A stretch of DNA of 64,000 nt from Hypomesus transpacificus (Eukaryota > Chordata > Actinopteri > Osmeriformes > Osmeridae), in contig NC_061061.1 of assembly GCF_021917145.1 (NCBI RefSeq), forward strand, positions 2,070,552 to 2,134,551, given 5' to 3'. Under the pieces are notes generated by a model. That model ran no database searches and was not told the DNA's origin. It saw only the letters and a program-made list of their open reading frames with translations. The translations under genes and the position numbers were made by a program. Shown piece after piece: positions 35,341-47,349 of the stretch (its first letter is position 1; each line of letters opens with the position of its first letter).

Positions 35341-35493
35341 GTCACTTACAGTAAGTGCAGGGACATTCCCCCAAGGCAAGTAGGGTGAAGTGCCTTGCCC
35401 AAGGACACAACGTCATATGGCACGGCCGAGTATCGAACCGGCAACCTCTTGATTAATTGCCCAATTCCCTAACCGCTCAGCCATCTGACCCCC
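35341..35493 (-). mobile_element. tRNA-derived SINE, tail-truncated copy
   Basis: Same family, minus orientation. It begins at CACTTACAGTAAGTGCAGGG and runs through AAGTGCCTTGCCCAAGGACA to the head at CCGCTCAGCCATCTGACC. The tail end is lost; a T-rich run (TGTTTTTTTGTTGTTG) precedes it. Confidence 0.85.
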
Positions 35494-37834
35494 CACCTGT
35501 TTCTAGATTGATTCACACCATACAACAGAGAGATAGCTGACTTCAAATCATATTTTTTCCCCAAATCCTCTGCAATTACTGCAATCTGGAAAAGAAAAAA
35601 ACTATGATTCAGCCTCATCCTGGGTGATAAGAAGTTAGAAGTCGTCCATGTCTACAGTACAACACCAAGAACAATCTCTTGACTCAGTGCATGTGAAGAT
35701 CCACTGAGCTTGCAAACCACACCATAATATTCACCTTGGGTCTTCCAGGCACACATTAAGAGGATGTGGTCTGTGAAATGTGGTCCAACTAACCATTTCA
35801 AACCCAGGTATGTTTGGGACAGAAGCCTGCCAGTCTGCCCCTAGTTGGTCTTCCCCCCCCTCTGAACAGTCCTTAATTAATCTTAGAAAGCAGAGAGAGG
35901 CAGATATTTGGGCTGACAGGAAGTGGTATGGATGCGAGCAGGCGTGTGCAGACAGACATTGTGGTTAAGATTAAGTGTAGTTCTGCCCTAAATTCTCCAT
36001 GGATGAAACGTGTAATTTACCCAGTTTAGTCGGCCTGTTTCATAACCCGTCTACTTACTTTCATACTTAATCTTTCTCCACTTTTCCCCCAGGATGGTCC
36101 TTGGTCTACGCACAACATACTCACAGCTCTTACCACAGCGGCTAATGGGTTGTTCTGCATGCCCTGCAAGAAATGCACATACCTACAGATCTGTGTGATG
36201 GGTATTTTCAATGTGCAAGAATCGAAACCTGCCCCACGAACAACATTCTCAGAGATGGCTGGTTCTCATCAGCTAGCGTGGGGCTGAGCCAGACCATGTG
36301 GCTAGCACACTTTCTTTGTCCTGGCTTCCAGGAGGGATCTTGCAGTGGAACCAGACGACAGCCGACTCACAGGGAATCGTACCCTCTCTGAGGTCGTGTC
36401 ATGAACCACCACGCAAAGGACTGGACAGTTTGAGAGCAGTGTATTCTTCTGGCCAAGTTACTCATCGAATCAAAAACGTAATCAGCAATGCGATGGAAAG
36501 TTGAATCTGACTTTTGTCTAGTCTATGTGTCAATGTTTCTACTGTATCCATCCATCAAAAACAATATTTCGGAACATTGGAAAATAAATCTCTTCTGAGA
36601 CAACATTATAATAGGACAAAGAACTCAAAGCAACAGTGTTTTATTGAGCATCGATTCAGGTCACCCCTGTTGATCGTGAAATAAAATAGAAAATAGAAAA
36701 ACACAAACAACATACAAGCACAGCTTGAAATTCCCAGATAACACTTGAAGGCCAACCAGTTGGATTTCAGAAGGTGATGTGTAGAACATCCACAGAACAG
36801 TTATCCGTCACACATTGGTCTTGTTCTATTCCACTCACAACATATATAGTTAATTATAGAAGTTCTATAAAAAAAAATAGGCATTAGGACCCACACCACA
36901 ACTTTGCCCTGCATCTGACTGTAACTCAAGTGTTTTTTCTATAGCAGAGTTCACCCCCTGGTGACTTGTTGAGGTACCTCAACTCTACGTGAAAGACAAG
37001 AAGCCCTTGATAAACGACTAGGGGATTGGATTTCATGCCACTAAAACAGGCAAAGGTCACTTCAAGGGTTTATGACAACTTGCCCTGCCTGCAAGTTGCA
37101 TCACCTTACATTTCTAGAACTTTACTTGAAATACTAATAATGCTATACCAGTAACATTTACTCTGTTGTAACGAGTAAAGAGAAAGAAAGAGTAAAATAA
37201 ACTGATATTAGTTCATGTGTATTATACTGGTCTGTGGTATAACTATGTAGGCAGTGGTGAATATGTTTTGGACTCAAGTTGTAGTACCAACACACGTGAA
37301 TACTGAATATAAAAACCTACTAAAGAGTTGAAATGCCATGACTGAACTCTTCATGTAGTGTGTTGTGCTATACAGATCACAGCTCAGGCAGTACGTAACA
37401 TTGCCTGTTCCATCAGAAACCAAGTACCTGAATATCATTACACAAAGATGGTAAAAACCTATATTTTCAACACACATTCCTACATTCTCCCTCACATAAT
37501 ATGAGACTCAACAAATACAGATACAAAATAAAAAATAAAAAAGGTTTTAATACATTTTGAAACTTGGTTCTGTTCCTAACGAAAAAGGATTGACGGCAAA
37601 AATCTCCAGATGAACAGCAGCCTTGACAGGCAGTACTCCTCTAAGGACACTCGTCGTCCCAACCATCAAAGTGGGTTTGGCCTGCTTTCTGCATTCATGC
37701 CAACTGCTGTTGGCTGAACATGCGTGGCAATGCCTGCAGCTGTGACAAGTCACCACACATCCACATGAAGGTCCCCATGATACTGGTCTGGTTCCTGCTG
37801 AACACATCCATCCACAACAGGCTGCCTCCCGACT
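35494..37834. other. Intergenic or distal zdhhc18 3' UTR, no gene seen
   Basis: AT-rich DNA without a supported exon. A minus-strand AATAAA (36640-36645) is a candidate end for the long zdhhc18 transcript if that uses the last exon at 38845-39189. This is an inference from position only. Confidence 0.4.
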
Positions 37835-38199
37835 CAGGCCCGGATTATAAATTTTCTGTGCCCTGGGCAAAAAAGAATCATACAGCCTACACTTCTATAC
37901 TATTACGTTCTCCTCCATCCACAGCGCTTCAAGTCACGTGACTCCGGCTCGCAGTGTCCGTGCCGTCGAGCTGGCAAGCCGCAAGCGGCATTTGTGCAGG
38001 CAGCTACTAGACGACACAAACACCGTTTTGGACGTGATTTAACATCATATTTCGATCGAACGATTTGCAATTAAGTGCTCACGTGGAGGAAAGTAAAGAC
38101 TGCGTTCATAACATGTTAGTTGACGTTGTCCAGGGCCCCTTGGATGTCATTTGCCCCTGGGCGAGAGCCCAGTTGCCCTAAAGGGTTAATCCGGCCTTG
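37835..38199. mobile_element. Non-autonomous hAT-like element (MITE), 365 bp
   Basis: The left end CAGGCCCGGATTATAAATTT and the complement of the right end, CAAGGCCGGATTAACCCTTT, are imperfect terminal inverted repeats. Both continue into GCCCTGGGCAA / GGGCAACTGGGC motifs. Flanking 8-mers TCCCGACT (37827-37834) and TCTTGACT (38200-38207) match at 6 of 8 positions, as expected for an aged 8-bp target duplication of the hAT superfamily. No transposase frame lies inside. Confidence 0.65.
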
Positions 38200-38844
38200 T
38201 CTTGACTGAGTCTGTGCATAGGGGTAGGTTTAGGGGCGGATTGTACAGACATGTACTTGTATGTATAAATAAAAAATGGCACTACACCTGAAACTTGTAC
38301 TTTACCATATCAAGAGACCGCTAAAACTTTAACACCAATTGTCAGCTTCAGAGGAGGGATCGTGTTAGTCTATGGGGCGAACACTAATGTTCAAACCAAA
38401 CCTATGCCTTGAGTCTGTGTATTGATGGTTTGCATAAGAGGTAACAGGACTGAAGACTGTACATAAAGGCAGAGGATACTGCTTCCTGTGTGAGTTACGA
38501 TCCTGGAACACCCGCGAAAGAACGTTTGGCTTGAGGCTTCATGGAACAAAACGTTTGCGTTTACAAAAATGTCCGGTCTTACGAAATATTCATTGTGCTT
38601 TGTCAGTCTTACTAAGCTCTCGTCATGACCAGTTCACGTCATTCACAAAAGGGAAAGGATGACATCACCAGAGGACAAACTGGTTTGGAAGTCCTGAGTT
38701 TCAAACACAAAGCTAAAGCGAAACAGAGTTACTGTTTTTTTCCGACAGAGGCCCCTTATTAGGTTTGGGCCCGTGTTGCCTAACGCTCCAATCGGCCGAG
38801 GGCAGAGGTCTCTGGCCCCGCCTCACTGTGGGCACGGAGCATGC
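38200..38844. other. Intergenic or 3' UTR, no gene seen
   Basis: If the long zdhhc18 isoform is real, the part next to 38844 is its 3' UTR. No other feature is visible. Confidence 0.45.
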
Positions 38845-39189
38845 TCAGTGCAGCGAGAGGAAGCCGGGGTCGGGCGTGTCCACCAGGATGAGGGTGGTGC
38901 GGCTGAGAGACGGCGATGGCCTGGCCAGCCTGAAGGCCGGGTTCAGGGAGAGCAGGGAGGCTCTCCTGCTGCCGCTGCTGCCGCCACCTAGTGGAGGGCA
39001 GAGGAAGTCCACGGGCCGGCGGCCCTGCCGGCTGGAGCACCCGGTCGAGGGCAGCCTGGAAGAGGGGGCAGGGGAGCTGGACGCAGCCTGGCCCAGGGGA
39101 CTGGTCTTGGGGGAGCCCTGGGGACACAGCCCCTGGAGATAGAAGGCATGAGGCACTCTCCCCAGGAGTTCCTTGGTTCTCTGAGTACA
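38845..39189 (-). CDS. zdhhc18: Probable alternative last coding exon of zdhhc18 (long C-terminal tail)
   Basis: A strong acceptor (a pyrimidine-rich run ending CACCGCACAG) opens a phase-0 exon of 114 codons plus TGA. Its third codon positions are mostly G or C, which supports this frame over the two others that are also open. It joins in frame to zdhhc18 if exon 8 is spliced at the internal ATG/GTAGGA donor (41201-41200) instead of reading on to VGGAT-stop. The product would then be 466 residues. The start CTQRTKELL resembles CIQSTKFVLQ in the C-terminal tail of the ZDHHC14 paralogue, as I remember it. The exon end reads TPDPGFLSLH. It could instead be the last exon of an unrecognised neighbour. 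A short segment at about 40191-40260, with a good GTAAGA donor, may be an extra exon, but its phase does not fit. Confidence 0.6.
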   Translation of the reverse strand, partial: CTQRTKELLGRVPHAFYLQGLCPQGSPKTSPLGQAASSSPAPSSRLPSTGCSSRQGRRPVDFLCPPLGGGSSGSRRASLLSLNPAFRLARPSPSLSRTTLILVDTPDPGFLSLH

Positions 39190-41183
39190 CTGTGCGGTGA
39201 GGAAACAAGAGAGAATGATCACGAAAAGGAAGGAAACGACAGAATCGAGGCTGAATATAAACACATACTCAACTGAGAGACAAAGACAAGACACAGAGAG
39301 GGTGGCGTTGATGACAAGCAGAGAAGGTAACGATCGGACGGAAGCGTTATGGAAACGAGCTAACCCGCCAAAAAGAAGCTTCCGCAAAAGGTGAGAAGAA
39401 AAGAGTTAGTGAGTGGTCGCACGGTCGGGACCGTTTCTCTGAGACGCTTAATGGAGGCGGAGTTATGACGTCGGCATCCCAGCTAGCACAGGACAGCAGC
39501 GTGGTACACAAAACACACAGATGACCAGACCCAGACCAGTCTCTCGCCCTTGGTCTTGCTTCCGTTGAGGGTGTCAGGTAATATAGGCCAGGAGTTGGGT
39601 TACCATCGAGTTAGTAAGTTAGCTGAAAGGCCGGCCTTCTTTCTCTACACCGGAGAAGTCGGCCACCCCCCCACCCCACCCCACCCCACCCCAGACAGCA
39701 GGAAGGAAGTGTGGAGTTATGCAGATGGAGGGGTGAGAGTCATGTTGCAGGGAGAGTCATGCAGGTGTGGTCAGGTCCCATCACAGCTCAGCGTCACCAC
39801 TACGCCTCTCCCCTCAGCCAGCGTCCTCACAGCTCATATAGCTACATATACACACACATTATATCTATATAGTACTGTGCCAAAGGTTTTTTTTTTTTTT
39901 TTTTACATGAATATCGTCATCCATATTTATTGTCTGCTGTATTTGTGTGTCAGTTTAAAAACAGCATTGTTGAGACGCTGTGTGCAGTCTTTTCATCTGA
40001 TTATTTATTAAAAGCGTTTTTTTTTGCTTTGACTTCTTATCGGTGCCTAAGCACAGACGAAAACCACTGGTCTACGACCAGCCCGTCTCCCTCCCTCCAC
40101 CGGCTGTGACCACGGCGGTGAGCTAGGCACGCCGCGGGGAGAGCAGCGGAGCACTGGGACGGGTCAGAGCGGCGCCCCTCGTTCTTACCCTCCTCTTGTG
40201 CACATGCGGGAGAGCCCTTTAGGCAGTGCAGGACAGAGCAAAGTCCTGACAGCTGTCTTCCTAGTGGAGGGGAGGATACACATCAGAACTGGGCGTTAAC
40301 ACTGGGCTCCACAAGGGAGGGAAACAAACACACACACACACACTCCTCCTATTGATGTACTTAGGCTGCCCCTCGTACCGTGTTTGCCAAAACACATGCT
40401 TCTGGAGTAAGGGAGGAAGATTTAACAACGCTTGAAAGCATTCATCTGAGATTAAACTTGGGGACAAACGGCAAAATCATAATAAAAACAATGTTTTATT
40501 TTAGATAGAAAATAGATGCACATTTAAGATATATATTCCAAAAAGAGTAAAAAGAAATAATAGCAAGTCATAACAGTGATAAGTGAATGTGAAAGGTGAT
40601 TAATCTCAATACGTGACTTGGTATAAAGTGCGGTATATTTCTGAACACCTCAAATGCCAAAATCAACAGTTCTTTGGTGGCAGGATCTTCAAATGTATAG
40701 GAACACAAGCCTGACCCAGATTCATATTTACACAGCAACGCATTGGGTCTACAGCCATACAACAAAACACTTAGTGACATTCTGTCAAATCCCTTAACTT
40801 ACCCTCACCCATGTAACACATTTAAAGAAGTCATCAATGAAAGCTTGTCTGCTCAGCAAAGCACTTGTATAGACTCACAACTAAAGAGGTAGATTAGGTA
40901 GGCGGGCAGACACGAGTGGAGACGGTTCAAGTAAACGCTCAGTTAACGGGGGGGGGGGGGGGTTTCCCATCCGTTTGCGTGGACGTCATGAGGGTTCAAG
41001 TGCACAGCAACAGCATCCCTCACGTTTAGCAATATGGCACAAGGTCAGGGAGGGCTCTCCGTCTAGGGGCAGGGGGAGGGGGAGGAGGGGGGGGGGGGGG
41101 TGGAGGGGGGCTCAGGCAGGGCAGGGCAGGGCGGCACACAGGGCGACTCTGGGGCTACGAGGGAGTGGTTCAGGCTGTGGCCA
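39190..41183 (-). other. zdhhc18: zdhhc18 short-isoform 3' UTR and intron of the long isoform
   Basis: After the short-form stop at 41184 the minus strand is rich in C runs (complements of G runs at 41081-41110 and 40948-40963). An AATAAA sits at 40495-40500 in a very AT-rich context, a good candidate polyadenylation site about 690 bases after the stop. Further on lie a T-run (39886-39904), a dispersed-repeat fragment (about 39868-40030) and a CCCCACCCCACC tract (39664-39692). Confidence 0.5.
40495..40500 (-). terminator. zdhhc18: Candidate polyadenylation signal, zdhhc18 short form
   Basis: AATAAA on the minus strand in AT-rich DNA downstream of the stop at 41184. The cleavage site is not visible from sequence alone. 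Confidence 0.4.
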
Positions 41184-44114
41184 CTAGGTGGCGCCTCCTA
41201 CCATGTTTGTGTCGTTCTTGGCCATGAAGGGGGGGGGCTCGGCGTCCGGGGGGCCCGCCGGCGGCTCCTCGTCCGGGGGCACGAAGCCTCGCCGATCGAT
41301 CAGGCTGGAAAACACAGATGTTACAATGCTTTTAAGGGTTTATGGGTTAAGATGTCACAATGCTTTTAAGGGTCTATGGGAGGTGACAGTCCTGCATGGC
41401 TGACACAGGGAGCAGTGTCCCTCTCTACTGACCTGGGAGGAAGTGGCCCACACAGGGTGACACAGCAGTTTGTCACCATGCTGTTGTAAGTGTAAGGATT
41501 CCCCGTCTCCTCTGGGTCACTCTTACTGGCCCAGGAGCCTTTGATCTGCCCAGGAAACACCCAAACAAGCCAAAAGTAACTACAAGTCCCAAGATCTCTT
41601 TGAGGGGTTATAACTCGTCGTCGGCGACGGGCCCAGGGGGCTCTTGGTGGTGTCGGTCATAACTCACGTCTTCGTTGGTGGTGAGGTTGGAGGCCACTAG
41701 GTAGGTATGGAAGCCCGAGAGGCCCAGAACAGACCAGATGGAGAAGAAACAGATGACCAGCTCCACCACGGTGCAGACGGGGGCCAAGTCAAGGCCAAGA
41801 TCACGGCGAGCCAAAACAACATGGTCATCACACAGAGGTCTGGATCGTTTCGAAATCGAGGACGTTTCACAGCGACACGCAAAACTATCATAGGCTGCAT
41901 CCATTGCACTACGAGCTCAGTAACACCAAAGTGAAGGAAAACGCCACACCCAGCCTGTCCCACGCAATCACAGAGCGTGCGACACACCCGTCTAGCTAGT
42001 GACATCATCCCAGTGGGACTCGGGGAGTCGCGCCCGCCTCGGATGAACTGCCATCTGCCTGAAAGCCGTGACTTAAGGCCAGGCAAGCATGTGTGCGGGC
42101 AAAGCTTGGGGGCTCATCCTATTAGCAGGGAGTGGGCTTACAACCAGTCTACAGCCAGCATGAAATGCCCCGTCAACACCCTGACCAGTGAACAGATGGG
42201 AAATGTGGTGTGGCAGCAGGCGGTGGGAAAGACGCATGTGGTCAATAAGCGGTCCTTGAAACAACGTTTCCGTCCACAGCTACACACAGAGAGGGCATTC
42301 ACGAGTGCAGTAGATAGGCAATGACGATGGCGTCCAAGTCAAAGCCACTGCAACCAGGTTGAAAATATCTGCTGGTAAATAAAGGATATCTGGAAGGACT
42401 CTCCTGGATTGCGGCGACGAGGCCCTTGCCTTCCTGGGAGCCTGTAGGAGAGAGAAGCATCCATCAAACCAATACCACTACGCAATACGGTTCGTTTCAT
42501 GGAAACACACAAATGCATGTGTGCTGCTAGTGTGTGTGTGTGTGCGCGAGTCGTGTGAGTAAGTGTGTACGTCTAAAGTGTGGATGAGCGGGCGCGTGCG
42601 TACGTAGGGTGAGGTGCGTGACGACACAGCCGAAGATGAAGGAGGTGAGGAAAGAGAGAGAGATGATGAAACTGTAGAAGAAGCGGTAGTTGCGTCTGCC
42701 GACGCAGTTCCCCACCCAGGGGCAGTGGTGATCGAACCGCTCTGGGGGAAACAGGAGACAAACCAGTCCCAGCACATACGTCAATACGAACAGCAGATAA
42801 TCAGGAACAAGGAGTGCAGTGTGAGTCGTCAAACAGGTCTTGCGGCAAGAAAGTGTCTGTTGTTTAAGGAACTCCCAACAGCAGAATCGTCTCGACTACA
42901 ATACTGCATCACACCACAGAGAAGTCCGATAAGGCAACCAAAACAACAACATGGCCTGAGCTTTGTTTACCCGTGTTTACATATGAAACAGGCCACGCCT
43001 CTCTTACCAACGCAGTTGTCGCACAGGCTGCAGTGTGAGGTCCGTGGCGGGCGGAACATCTTGCAGGTAAAGCAGTACTTCAGCTTAACAACCTGCTGGT
43101 TAATCAGGATTTCCTTGGTACGCGGAGGGGGGCGGTACGTGGAGGAACCCCTGGTGTCTTTAACGAGAGGGGAACAGAGGTACTGGTTATTGTCCCGACA
43201 TGCACACATGACACGTCACAATCTACACGGAGATCACGTTCCAAGAGGAGCTGTCATACTTTTAAACCAAGACACAGCGCAGAAGAGACAAACATGCTAC
43301 GTGTTACATGCTCGCTACATCAGCACTGACATCAACATCCATTAGTAATCTTCTTAAGTGGGGCTATTTAGTCAGTAAGCACCGTTTGAAGCACTTTGCT
43401 CAAATCAATCCCCAGATGGCAAACACCATGACTCCCTTCTCTTACCTATCTGCTTCTCAATGTCGGCTGCCTCGTCCGGCCTGGCCCGGGGCAGGATGCC
43501 CGGGTCCGTAAAGCTCGTCTGGAGCAGTGAGACGATCACAAACACAAATAATACTCCTCCAATCACAGGTATGAACATAGTCAGGTGGGTCACCAGGAAC
43601 GGACAGCTGCAAATAAAAACAGCGGATGTTGTGAATGCCCTTCTCAAGTACAGTGCCCACTAAACAGTAGCTGGCTTCAAACAACAGGGCTGACCAGAGT
43701 GCACTGTGGTACATTTAGGAAGTATTCAGTCGAACACATGACTATAATCTGGTCCACCATAGATATACGTAAAGCTAAGGATATGCTTAACAGTTCTAAA
43801 GCTAACGAGGCTTATAAGGACATAGGACAGTGTTTCTAGTTAGCCAGCTATTATAATTGTATTGGTGTAGCTACTCACTCGAACGCAAAGAAAAGGCCAC
43901 TGGTCACTACGATAAGGCAGAGTGTCAATGGTAGGACCCCAATTTGTTTGGCGAGAATGATCCGTCCGTCGCAATAAAATCGATTCTTGCCTGGAAATAC
44001 TTCCCATTTCCTTCGAAGCCTGTGCCCATGTTTGTCCGTGGACGGTAGCGTTGATGAAGGTGTTGAAACGAGAGCCCGTGGGTCAATTTGCTGGTACTCA
44101 CAATTCTTCATCAT
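41184..44114 (-). CDS. zdhhc18: Palmitoyltransferase ZDHHC18 (DHHC protein S-acyltransferase)
   Basis: Eight exons: 44114-43879, 43606-43446, 43157-43008, 42741-42604, 42441-42390, 41770-41668, 41545-41433, 41304-41184. They sum to 1074 bases, 357 residues plus TAG, and every junction is in frame. The enzyme attaches palmitate to cysteines of membrane-associated proteins, mostly at the Golgi. The N-terminus [10 protein letters not shown] and the block [15 protein letters not shown] identify ZDHHC18. Four membrane segments are visible (near residues 57-79, 88-112, 200-225 and 247-270). The zinc-binding cysteine-rich domain holds C161, C164, H174, C175, C178 and C181, and the catalytic motif D186-H-H-C189 sits in [11 protein letters not shown]. 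The TTxE motif is T276-T-N-E279. Intron 5 is an AT-AC intron, listed separately. Mammalian ZDHHC18 is about 30 residues longer, mostly in its N-terminal proline-rich part. Confidence 0.96.
41771..42389 (-). other. zdhhc18: U12-type AT-AC intron (zdhhc18 intron 5)
   Basis: The minus strand reads TCCAG/ATATCCTTTA at the donor (from 42389) and GTCTGCAC/CGTGGTGG at the acceptor (to 41771). ATATCCTTT is the consensus 5' site of minor-spliceosome AT-AC introns. GGCCTTGAC (41796-41788) matches the U12 branch-point consensus, with its A about 18 bases before the 3' end. Splicing here gives the codon AG+C (serine) and the family-conserved run ESPSSVVELV. No GT-AG pair near either border restores that reading. 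Confidence 0.9.
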
Positions 44115-44870
44115 GATTCCAACAATCCACTAACTTACTGTAGTAGTCCTACCTAGCCTTGCACTAGATTGCAAACAAGAAAGCGACCTCCAGTTTGATC
44201 TCTAAAACCATTCTGGAGATGGAACACTAGCTAAGGCAGTGTTAACACATCCTTTGATATTCAATACAAGCCAACCTGGCCAGCTAGCCAGCTAGCTAAC
44301 CCTAGCTAGCTAACCCTCTCGTCTCGACATCCCCTCGCTGCCTTCCTAACTCGGTTAAAATACGACCTTGTTCTGTTGATTGGCAGCGCCCCTCTACTAT
44401 TCAGTCGAGCTAGCTAATCTCTGTACAAGTAAATCAATTAATTTTCAATGTTTAATTATCTTTCCTTGTCGGCCACAAACTGTTTACGTTTGCTAGCTCG
44501 CTACTAGACTATGTTTAAAAAAAGGTTGACTGTGGGTGAGCTGGCTGGCAGTGTCATTTAACAAACATGATCCGTGACGTGTACACCTGCGCAGTAACTG
44601 GATAGAGGGGGTTGGGTGCGAACCAATAAGCCAAAGAGGGATATCACATACCCAACCCACCTATTGAATTAACGCACTTTTTGGGGGGGATAATGTAAAC
44701 TTTAGTATCCCAGAAATGTTTCGTAAACACTAGCAACAAAGCGTACCGCATTAGCACAAGTACACTGGAAATGTCACTTGTGGTAACTGTAACTGACAAC
44801 GGGTGCTATGGAAATCTATAACTAAAATACAAACATGGGAAAGCACTAAACCACATTACTCAAAGTAATC
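44115..44870. other. zdhhc18 5' flank and promoter region
   Basis: Contains the presumed zdhhc18 5' UTR and promoter, between its start codon and the end of the fsip2-like transcript (signal at 44873). GCTAGCTAGC-type repeats lie at about 44280-44310. No TATA box at a defined place is recognised. Confidence 0.5.
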
Positions 44871-44872
44871 CC

Positions 44873-44878
44873 TTTATT
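44873..44878 (-). terminator. Polyadenylation signal of the fsip2-like gene
   Basis: AATAAA on the minus strand about 52 bases after the fsip2-like stop codon (44930). This implies a very short 3' UTR. Confidence 0.7.
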
Positions 44879-44929
44879 AGATGCTTTCCTTCCACAGCTA
44901 TTCCACGAAAGGTTTCCAGGATGAAAACA

Positions 44930-47218
44930 TCACAAACAATCCATAGAGTAGATGTCTTCAGCACACATGAGCTTGGAGAGAACCCATCCAAAACGTCCCC
45001 TCAGATGTCTGTCGGGTCGTTGCTCAGATGTGATCCCTGAAAGGTTTAATATTATAGGGCTTGCATGAGGCGCACTTAAACATTTACACACAGTGACCAC
45101 CATGAACAGACTGAAAAGAAATATGTCAAACCTGTGTCTGACTTGTCTGACATCCGAGAGTCACATGTCCTCATCTGTTCCGCTAGCCGTCTTTTCCTTT
45201 CCTCCAGTGTGATAAAACGCCCTCTCCGAGAACTCTGTGTTGACAAAAAATAAATAAATTAAACATCTATTAAAGAGGATTTCAAATATACTTTAAAAGA
45301 GGTTTACACAGAGAAACATGAAAGGACAAGTTGGTACAGTTCAGAAAGTCTTCAAATGATATGAAACCAAGTAGGCCTACCTTTTTTATTTTCCCACTCA
45401 GAACATGTCGTCCTCTCCTGTGAAACTGCACTACACAATCCACCGGGGACGGGCTACCGGTTTTATTAAAACCGAAAAAGCCCTTTATTGCAGAAAGAAG
45501 ACCCTTTCGTGTGATCTCATTACTGTCTCCATCTTCCTTGCCAGGTGGCAATGTGTCATCCTTAGCCATTAAAACAGCTGCAGGGATGCTGATGTCATGA
45601 TGGTGCGACATGAACAGCAGGGTCTCTTCAGCAACGAGGTCCACGACGCACTGAACGACGGTCTTGTCCTGAGGATCCAGGGCCGGGCCCAGCCGGACCT
45701 CGGAGCCCATCCTCTCCTTGCTACGCTGACGAACACGGCTCGTGATGAACTCCGTGGCCCATGGATCGCGACATGCACCGCACGCACCCTCGTCCCAGCA
45801 CACTTTGAGCTCCTCGCACCTGGACAGACGGTCAAGTGCGCTGTAGAAAGATTCTAGAGAATAACGGATGAGTCGCGCCTCCATGAGCATCTTGGAACAC
45901 GACTCCTGAAGCAATCTGTAGATGATCTCCCACATGGCCCTGCAGTTCACTGCGCACACACCGCGGCTGACGTGGGACAGGGGCTGATCCGCAACGCTGC
46001 GGTCCTCCATATGGGTGCCTTGGTCGTGGGTAGTTGCAGGGTGAAACTCCTCATCGGAAAAGAGCTGGAACACCTTGTGCGCCACCGTGTTAGCCAGAGC
46101 TGCGTTGACAAGCTTGGTTCGAAGCCTCAGAGCGCTCTCCAGCGCCTCCTCGGAGCCACACTTGTCCACCATCTTCTGGTATGTCTGTCTGGCAGCACCA
46201 TCCAGCTCTTCCTGGGACGGCTGGCGCCACGTCCGCGCCGCGCTAACACTGAGGGTCAGCATCACAGGGCTGGTCAAAAGCTCCACCATGACAGCGTCAA
46301 GGAGGTCTCTCTTCGAGTCGGTGGAGCCCTGAAGGCCAATCCACTTGGCTTCTGGAGATTGGCTAAACGGTATGATGTCCAGGACTCTGAGAACGATGTC
46401 CTCAGATATGTTTGATGCTGGACAGGACACCAAGGAAGCATCAGCGTCCACTCCGGGAGCAGGTGAGGGAGGGGCATCGTCGAGGTTAACGGCACCTATC
46501 CTGCCTGCCACTTTGGACACCTCCAAGGAAATTGAGCTGGCTATCTTTTTCACCATGTGATCTTTGCTTGTGGAAACAGCTTGTCGCAAGCTCTCGTGTG
46601 AGCCACTGTAGCTGAGTAACTCCCTGTGGACGCTCTGCGCCACCTCAAAAGTGCAAGACTCGGGCATGACAAGATCTCCACATACAACCACGTCGTTTGG
46701 AGAGATCTTCAGCTCATTCAGGACGTCGTCGATGAGATCCACGGCAGTGTCACTCAGGGTACGACTGGACAAGCACGTGTGCAAGTCGCCCCCCTCTGAG
46801 TAGATGTTGACGATTAAAGACGACACTATATCCTCAAGTACTTCAACGGGCAGAGAATGTAGATACTCGAGACATGTACATAGGCTTTTAGGAGCCGATA
46901 TTCCCTGTCCTGGTTTGGGTTGGGCTTCAATGACATAAAACCATGCCGGCTTTTTACAGGTGGTGTCTGGCTCCTCTTGAGCTGAGGAGTCCAAAGGCGT
47001 GAGGACACTCATCCCCTGGTCCATGGTGTTGTGGTGGCAGTGTTCAGTCTGCACAGGTGCCTTGACTAGTGATGCAGGCTCCCCTGAGGGGTTCCCTAGT
47101 GCACTTCCAGACCAAGGAGGATCTGGCTTCATGGAAAATGCAGGCCACATAACGGGCCCCACATCTACTAAAAGAGACAGACAGAGAGAGGGAGGGAGAG
47201 AGAGCAGGACATGGTTTC

Positions 47219-47250
<32 letters not shown>

Positions 47251-47281
47251 GAGAGAGAGAGAGCGGACAGAGAGAGCGGAC

Positions 47282-47349
<68 letters not shown>

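Noticed and set aside
38780..39189. Second open frame through the alternative zdhhc18 exon (ending TSALGRLER)
   Set aside because: It is open, but third-position GC bias and similarity to the ZDHHC14 tail favour the frame ending FLSLH. I keep the first choice with moderate confidence.
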